64,000 nucleotides of DNA. It comes from Gordius sp. MW1. Lineage: Eukaryota; Nematomorpha; Gordioida; Gordea; Gordiidae. Below are positions 57,842 through 64,000 of this stretch, one piece after another. A program made the position numbers and the translations under genes. The notes beneath the pieces were generated by a model. The model was not told the DNA's origin. It saw nothing but the letters and a program-made list of their open reading frames with translations, and did no database searches. Location: contig OZ038530.1 in assembly GCA_964036665.1 (NCBI GenBank), forward strand, positions 12,805,001 through 12,869,000, in the 5' to 3' direction. The first letter of the stretch is position 1. Every line of letters starts with the position of its first letter.

Positions 57842-58774
57842 CAAACACTTTTAGGTTTATACATTGCACAAAAAAGTTGCAATATTTAGTTTAAATGTAG
57901 TAGATTAAATTAAGAAAAATTTATGAAACAACACAACTCGGAAATCATATAATAAAAATTTAAATAAGTTAAATATCAGTCTAATCATATAGAGATCATA
58001 GTCTTATAATTTTACATAGATGCACGCTGAAGCAGCTTGGTGTTTATTCAGTTTTTGTAGATATTAGAGAAAACAGCCAAAACATTTTAAACCCCAAACA
58101 AAATGATACAATAATAATAATTGCACTTAATTACTAAAAAATCATGTCTTTTATAAAAAAAATATACTAAAGTAGTGTTTGCCAATCTTTTTCATCCATC
58201 GCATTTTAATAACAATAAATATCCTACAGTCTCCCTTCGAAAATATCAATTAAAATAAGATACTTAAAGAGAATAGTGAATTCATTTTATGTGATGTTGC
58301 ACAAATAATACGCAATTATATTGTCACTGAAATAAAAAATACCATTGTTTTATTAAGATAGATGCTCTTGACAAATATAGGCAAGTTTTTTTGGTTTTCA
58401 GGTGCGATATTAGTAAATTTTAGCCCTAATTTGTCCCACTATACACTATCTAATGTTTTTATAAATCAGTTGAGGCCAAAAAACAATTGAATTTATTTAT
58501 TCATTAGGAGACCAAATGTTTGCGTGCCCAAAAAATTTCTATAATTGTAGTTTTCCATTATAAACCAAAAACAAGTTAGATAAGTCAGGACAGAATGCAC
58601 AAAATGCTAGAGAACATAGAAAATTTCAACATAATATATCCTCTTAGGTTTCTCGCCTCCTCTTTGCCTCCAGCTCCCTTAAAATTTTTTATCACCATAG
58701 GAACCTCTGCAGAGGTGGTCAAAAGTGTTAAACATTAATAGTTACGTCAGGCTTGATTTCGCTAGGATAAATAG
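57842..58774. other. No gene seen
   Basis: AT-rich noncoding DNA. Confidence 0.35.
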
Positions 58775-61250
58775 CTACCCCACGCATGTCAAAGCTAGAA
58801 CCTCATCCTCAAGTGATGCACGCGATCGCTTGAAATCTGCAATAACGAGACTACCCCCCACCAAACGAAAGCAGCCTAAGATAATAGTTTGCGTAGAATG
58901 AAGTTTGGGACAGGATTTGTACAGTGACAGACAAGTGGACGGAATTGGTAGACATTTTGGGAAGCGGTCTATAATTGATGTTGCTTGCGTGCCATAGATC
59001 CAGTTGAGTGACGGTAAGTGAAATAAATCAGTGATCAAGGTACATAGCGACATAGATCCCATAGAAAAAATTATGGTATTTTACTATGGGAGAAATGACA
59101 ACATAGCGTAGTTGTTGTTAAAAATATTAAAGATCAAACCAAGGGAATTCAGTTAAGTCGTTCAAGGACAAGGTGGTTGAAGTCAAATGATGTTCAGACA
59201 GTTTAATGTGGGTGAAGATTGCAGATCGAGGAGGTCTTTACCATTGTGTGTGCGATGCTTCTCAAATTTATAAAAATAGAGATAGACATTTTCTTTGATT
59301 CATTGTAAAATGAGATTAGGAAACACGACAGGAAGAAATAGTAATTAATAAAGCGGACTTAAAGCCTAAGCGGGAAAATATCCTGTAAGACCAAAATCAT
59401 AGAGATCATTAGCATGGATATAAGAACAAGGGAGGGGGAAAACTTCTCAAGAACCCCGAGTAAAAAGGCCAACGTCAACACATATTTTCTATAGCCCAAA
59501 GATCTTTAGAAGTAAAAGGTACCTATTCGAATAGACTCTCTGCTTACCTATACTTCAAAAAGATTTATGGGGGATTGAAGATTTAAAAGTATTACTGGGT
59601 TATAAAATTGACAGATAACATCGTCCATTTGTTATGGATCTTGAAAGAAGAGTATTTTAGGGAAGAAATGGAACTTAATTTATCTTCGAAAGGGGCTTAT
59701 GTACAAATTGTCCAAGTAAAAGGAGGAGAAAAGTCGCGATGCCATAGGCTTTAAAATAGCCAAAAAGAAGAGGAGTCATACATTATTGATGCCGAAGAAA
59801 ATCAAGGAAAGGGGAAAAGGATATTTCAAAGAACTTATAAAAATTGCAGTGACAAAAATTTCCTTCGCGGTATTGAGCCAAAATCAAATATGGTTGAACT
59901 TTTTCAGGATTAGGACATAAATTAAATTGATTATGAATAAAAAGCTATTGGACCAGATGGAAATTATTTGGTAGAAGTGGGATGCCGTTAGGAAGGAGCA
60001 ATCACCATTTTAACAATATATTGGGATAGGAGCAAATTCGCAATCAATGGAGAGCAATCGCTATTATACCGGTATTTAAATAAGATTTTCAGGGGTAAAG
60101 GTATCTAGCTAACTTGTCACACCTTAAAATTTATAAAAAGGATCTTAGTAACAAGACTGATGAACGTCGTAGTAGACAAGTCGGTTAACCTAATCGGATT
60201 TGTGGCTAGCAAATCCCTGGCCAAAATGAGGATTATGAGAGAAGGAGAAGATTTATACATGGTCTTTGTTCGACTTGGTTGCGATGACTAGGTGTAACGA
60301 TAAAGCTCATGTAGCTTATTTTAAAACGTGGAAGAATGTGGTAGAAATACGGGGAGGCATTTTGTGTATATTGAAACACCCAATGAGGAATAATATCAGA
60401 GAGGTGAACATCAGATTCCTCATTTTATTGAAGTATTAGAGAAAAGAAGGACATGTACATAATTTACTATTAAAAAGGAGCCTCAAAAAAAGTTTAGAAA
60501 ATTAGTTTGAATTGTCTTTGTAAAACAAGGTGTCATATTTAGTTTTTAGAACTTAGGTGAATTGCACAAAAGGCATTATTACAATTAACAGTTACCTCCA
60601 CCAAAGGTCAACTATTTTTACTCTTTTCCTTTTTATAATCTTGACAGTATTAAGGATTTGGGCGAGGAACTATTTGCGATGATGTTTGCTAGGTTGAACA
60701 TTAATTGAATCCTCCAATTAGATGGAATGTATTTGAGAAAAAGGGAGTCAGATTGAAAAGGAAGAAAATAGACTATTTGGAAACAAGATTAAAATATAAA
60801 CAAAATTCGCAAATTCATCGCAAATAAAACATGTATGGGTACATAAAAATATTGAATCTTTTAAATATTTTTGATCAACTTTTAAATAAGGCGATTAAGT
60901 GGATGTAAGCAAGGATAAATTCTCGCTTACTATTTAAAGATTTAACAGAAAATGGTGAAAATAGGATTTAAAGTTTTAGGTCAATTTCATGTTTTGATAT
61001 GATTTAAATGGAGGAATTACGAAAAAGAAAGATCAACACTCAGCATAGGTCAATATGAGACTTGGATGAGTGTTAATGTATTAAGACGTACAATAGCGAT
61101 ATGCTGAAAGAAATATCCATGAAAATCAAAGCTAACGAACAGTTTACGATAATAAGGTGATATGCAACATGGCTGGGGAATACAATGATGTGAAAATTTA
61201 TTATAGATAAATTGTGCTAATATAAAAAAAGATAGAAAAGGTTGTTAAAA
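58775..61250 (+). mobile_element. Heavily decayed RTE-like LINE, plus strand
   Basis: Fragments in shifting frames follow LINE order. About 59170-59290 reads DKVVEVK then SDSLMWVKIADRG, an endonuclease segment. About 59745-59840 reads GFKIAKKKRSHTLLMPKKIK then GYFKELIK, the linker before RT. About 60130-60270 reads LVTRLMNVVVDKSVNLIGFV then ASKSLAKMRIMREGEDLYMV, the RT. About 60655-60950 has DLGEEL and the post-YxDD region. Stops are frequent. It is more diverged than the copy at 62885. The first 350 bp are assigned only by position. Confidence 0.65.
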
Positions 61251-61967
61251 AACTGGCATTAGCATATGTGACAAGCAGTCTTACAGAATCAATGTTTAAA
61301 CATTTTGAAATAACACAACCGTAAGGAGTCTATTATAAATTTTGAATAATGACACTTTGTAAAAATAAGATCTAAAGTAAAGTTAATATAGGGATAGGAA
61401 TCATATTTAGGTTCATATATCGCATCAAAATTTGAAAGTCTAGATGAATAAATTTTGAAAAAAAATCAAATAATACAAAAATTTATGTTTTAATTAGGCC
61501 TGTTAAACCAAGATAGTCTATAAAGTTAAAATTATTACTGAAATTTGTGTTTACTTTTAACTATCGCGTATTTAAAACTTTTTGAGATCATGTGACCTAT
61601 TTTGAAGCTATAGGGTATTGCGCATTTATTTTAGCTCGTAAGATCTTTAAACTTAGTGTGTCCTCCCTTTTCGCATTAGTACAAAGATTTGAGTAATTTA
61701 TATCACCCATTAAGATGAGGATAAAAAATTTTATTAAGTTGACCTCTGAAAATACCTCTTATATGTAGAAAAAATAAATTTAATTACCTCTTAACAAAAG
61801 TGTTAAAACGTTTTTTGTTTACATTTTAAGCCCAAAATCCATTATAGAGTGACTAAGGATGTTTTTCAAAAAATCTGAAAAATATCACATAAAATTTATT
61901 AAATTTAACAGTTTTTAAGAAAGTGAGTTTTGCTTAATTTATTATGACGTACAAAATTATTGAAACA
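61251..61967. other. No gene seen; 3' flank of the protease
   Basis: AT-rich. It probably contains the 3' untranslated region of the minus-strand protease, but no polyadenylation signal can be singled out. Confidence 0.35.
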
Positions 61968-62690
61968 TTACAATGGTACATATTTTTTAATCCATTTTAT
62001 ATAACGAGAAACATCTGTGTACACGGTGGGGAAGTTTGGGAGACCACAATCATTGCCAAAGCTAACGATGCCATTAAGGATCCAAATTCCATTCTTCTGA
62101 CAGACCAAAGGACCACCCGAATCACCCTGGGAAATTTAGAAGGGTTTAAATTTATTCATTATTAGTTTTAAAAACAATTTTTGGTAAGTGTTTTATTATA
62201 CTGATGAGGTTTACCTGACACGCATCCTTAAGTCCATTTGAAAAGCCGGCACATATCATGTTCTTTGTGACTTTCATGCTAACTGTAGCATAATTATCTT
62301 CACAAATGGTTCTATTTACCATTGGTACACACAGTTCTTGGAGTTTTTCCGGGGATCCTTGTCCTTTTAATTCAAATTATTATATGTATATACATTGAAA
62401 TAATTAACAAACTTTCGTTTTCACCCCAACCAGTGACGTAACAAGCTTGTCCAATTTGAGTTATATGCCCACTTTCAGGAAGACACGCTGGAAACAGGGA
62501 TTCAGAGAGAGGTGCTTCGGTCTCAAATTCAATGATAGTAACATCATTGTTCTGGCTGTTAGGATTGTACCGCGGATGATCAATTATTCTCGCAATTTTT
62601 ACTTCCCACCACGTCTTTGGCTCTACACCTCTTCTTATGTCTTTGAAATCTACAAATCCACCGTATACTCCATTTTCATCAGTAAACGTT
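61968..62690 (-). CDS. Trypsin-like serine protease, last three exons (partial)
   Basis: Exons on minus: 62690-62413, 62363-62215, 62126-61968 (stop). Introns are 49 and 88 nt, GT..AG, in phase, giving about 194 residues of an S1A catalytic domain. It includes [15 protein letters not shown] with the catalytic Asp102, [11 protein letters not shown], then MICAGF and [14 protein letters not shown] with Ser195, and a final [15 protein letters not shown]. The usual disulfide cysteines are present. Residue 189 is Asp, implying cleavage after Arg/Lys, but position 226 is Thr, where trypsins have Gly. The exon with His57 (TAAHC) is not found. Its place upstream is taken by a LINE from 62885, so it lies beyond the window or is lost. 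Confidence 0.88.
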
Positions 62691-62884
62691 CTTGTAAATA
62701 ATACACGATATAGATATTTGTTGTGAATAATAAATCTATAAACACTTTGTTTAGGTAAATAGTTATTATAAGGCTTTTGGAGTTATGATCCGTAACGTTG
62801 TAGTGGGCAATGTTTTATCTCTAAGAACTTGCTTTTCTATTATAGGATTGTTTTGTTATAATATTTTATTTTATTATTAATTGA

Positions 62885-64000
62885 AAAGAGGCTGTAGTCG
62901 AAGACATTAACCAGGAAAATACAATAGGAGAATTAAACACAGCGGACTGGATCACGGAAACGGAAGTCAAAGTTGCTATGGGTAAACTAAAGTCAGGAAA
63001 AGCTCTTGGACCAGTCAATATACCAATAGAGGGCTTTAAAGCGTTAGGCAATACTGGTGCACAATTCCTCGCCAACCTTTTCAACCATATCTTGAAAAAG
63101 GTTAAAATGCCTAACGAGTGGAGGGATAGCTACATAATCCCAATATGCAAGATAAAAGGGGACATTCAGGATTGCAACAATTAGAGAGGAATAAAGCTTA
63201 TGAGTCACACTTTCAAGGTGTGGGAAAAAGTGATCGAAAAACGGCTTCGGAGTTTGGTTCAAATTTGAGATAACCAATTCGGATTCATGCCGGAGAGGTC
63301 TACAGCAGACGCTCTAAACAGTGTTAGAAGATTAATGGAACGGTTTTAAGAAAGGGAAGAGGATTTGCACGTATATTTCATTTAAGAAAAAGCGTTCGAT
63401 AAAGTTCCTCGTACTTTAGTGTGGAAATGTCTTAAAGAAAACAATGTACCAGAATTATACGTCAGAGCAATAAAAGATATGTACGAGGGAAATAGAACGT
63501 ACGTTAGAACAACGGTGGGGACTACAAAGGGCTTTGCTATTAACACTGGAGCCCATCAGATCAGATCTTAGTCCCTTCCTATTCATAATGATAATGGATA
63601 TTATTACCAAGGATTTGGGCGAGGAAGCTTCTTGGGCAATGATCTTTGCAGACGATATAATCTTCTGTGCCAAAGTGAACAAGAATTGACTAATACTCTA
63701 AATAGATGGGTAAATGCTATAGAAGAAAGTGGTCTCAGAAACAGAATACATGAAGACAGAGTTTAAATCGGATGAAAACCAGCTAAGTGCATCCCTTACT
63801 TTAGGCGATTGGCAACTTACAAGCGTGGATTCTTCAAATAGGATCAACACTTCAATCCGATGGTGGAATGGATAAAGAAATCCAAGCAAGGATAAATTCC
63901 AAATGGCTCAAGTGGAGGGACTTGACAGGTGTTCTGTGTGACAAAAACATTCCGAGAAGACTAAAAGGCGCACTGTATAAATTTATCATACAGCCAACAG
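62885..64000 (+). mobile_element. RTE-like LINE, moderately decayed, runs off the window
   Basis: The plus strand reads WITETEVKVAMGKLKSGKAL then GPVNIPIEGFKALG, followed by LKKVKMPNEWRDSYIIPI, a frame break, then FKVWEKVIEKRLRSL, DNQFGFMPERSTADAL, EKAFDKVPRTLVWKCLKEN, MYEGNRTYVRTTVGTTKGF and WAMIFADDIIFCAK with the catalytic FADD (63645-63656). This is a complete RT palm order of an RTE-clade LINE, interrupted by a few stops and frameshifts. The endonuclease part is missing, so it is 5' truncated about 195 bp upstream of the protease exon. It continues past the right edge. Confidence 0.85.

Noticed and set aside
58775-59062. 95-codon minus-strand frame
   Set aside because: No recognisable domain; it lies at the start of a plus-strand decayed LINE and is probably chance.

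Overview
The window looks like AT-rich nuclear DNA from an animal, most likely an arthropod. The host genes have spliced exons with GT..AG introns, and they lie among many nested transposable elements. There is no bacterial-style operon, ribosome binding site, tRNA, rRNA or CRISPR array. The arthropod assignment is inferred from the gene families and transposon mix, not proven.

Three host genes can be reconstructed by splicing by eye, all on the minus strand. (1) A complete six-exon gene at 14563-19088 encodes a 388-residue V-ATPase accessory subunit S1 (AC45/ATP6AP1-like), with signal peptide, RxxR processing site, single C-terminal membrane helix and the KTMDRFD tail motif. All five splice junctions keep phase. 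(2) A large low-complexity protein at 28966-31347 starts with a short exon and carries an SPLTLLAATCDKIG motif typical of Sp/NET zinc-finger transcription factors. No zinc finger was found in the window. (3) The last three exons of a trypsin-like serine protease lie at 61968-62690, with the catalytic Asp and Ser and D189 but an unusual Thr at 226. Weaker candidates are a cysteine-patterned (VWC-like) exon near 1.9 kb and an unidentified exon at 22.1-22.3 kb.

Layout: 1-1.77 kb, degenerate RTE-like LINE on minus. 2.4-3.3 kb, GC-rich repeat and MITEs. 3.7-5.05 kb, a decayed FLYWCH-finger fragment followed by three 120-bp units that look like exon plus 39-nt intron. 6.5-13.7 kb, a repetitive element ('family X') interrupted by a 5.25-kb Penelope-like element (PLE) with an intact RT/GIY-YIG ORF. 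14.5-19.1 kb, AC45. 19.1-29 kb, mostly AT-rich DNA with MITEs. 29-31.4 kb, the Sp/NET-like gene. 31.4-51 kb, noncoding DNA with many MITEs. 51.67-56.73 kb, a nested stack: a hAT transposon with 8-bp target duplication, carrying a broken transposase gene, holds an inverted family X copy, which holds a 2-kb foldback element. 58.8-61.2 kb and 62.9-64 kb, two more RTE-like LINEs on either side of the protease.

The most informative structures are the paired inverted family X copies. Each lacks the insertion present in the other, so each serves as a pre-insertion site for dating and for defining target duplications. A set of small MITEs has termini resembling those of the hAT element, and two have perfect 8-bp duplications, suggesting a master and its dependants.
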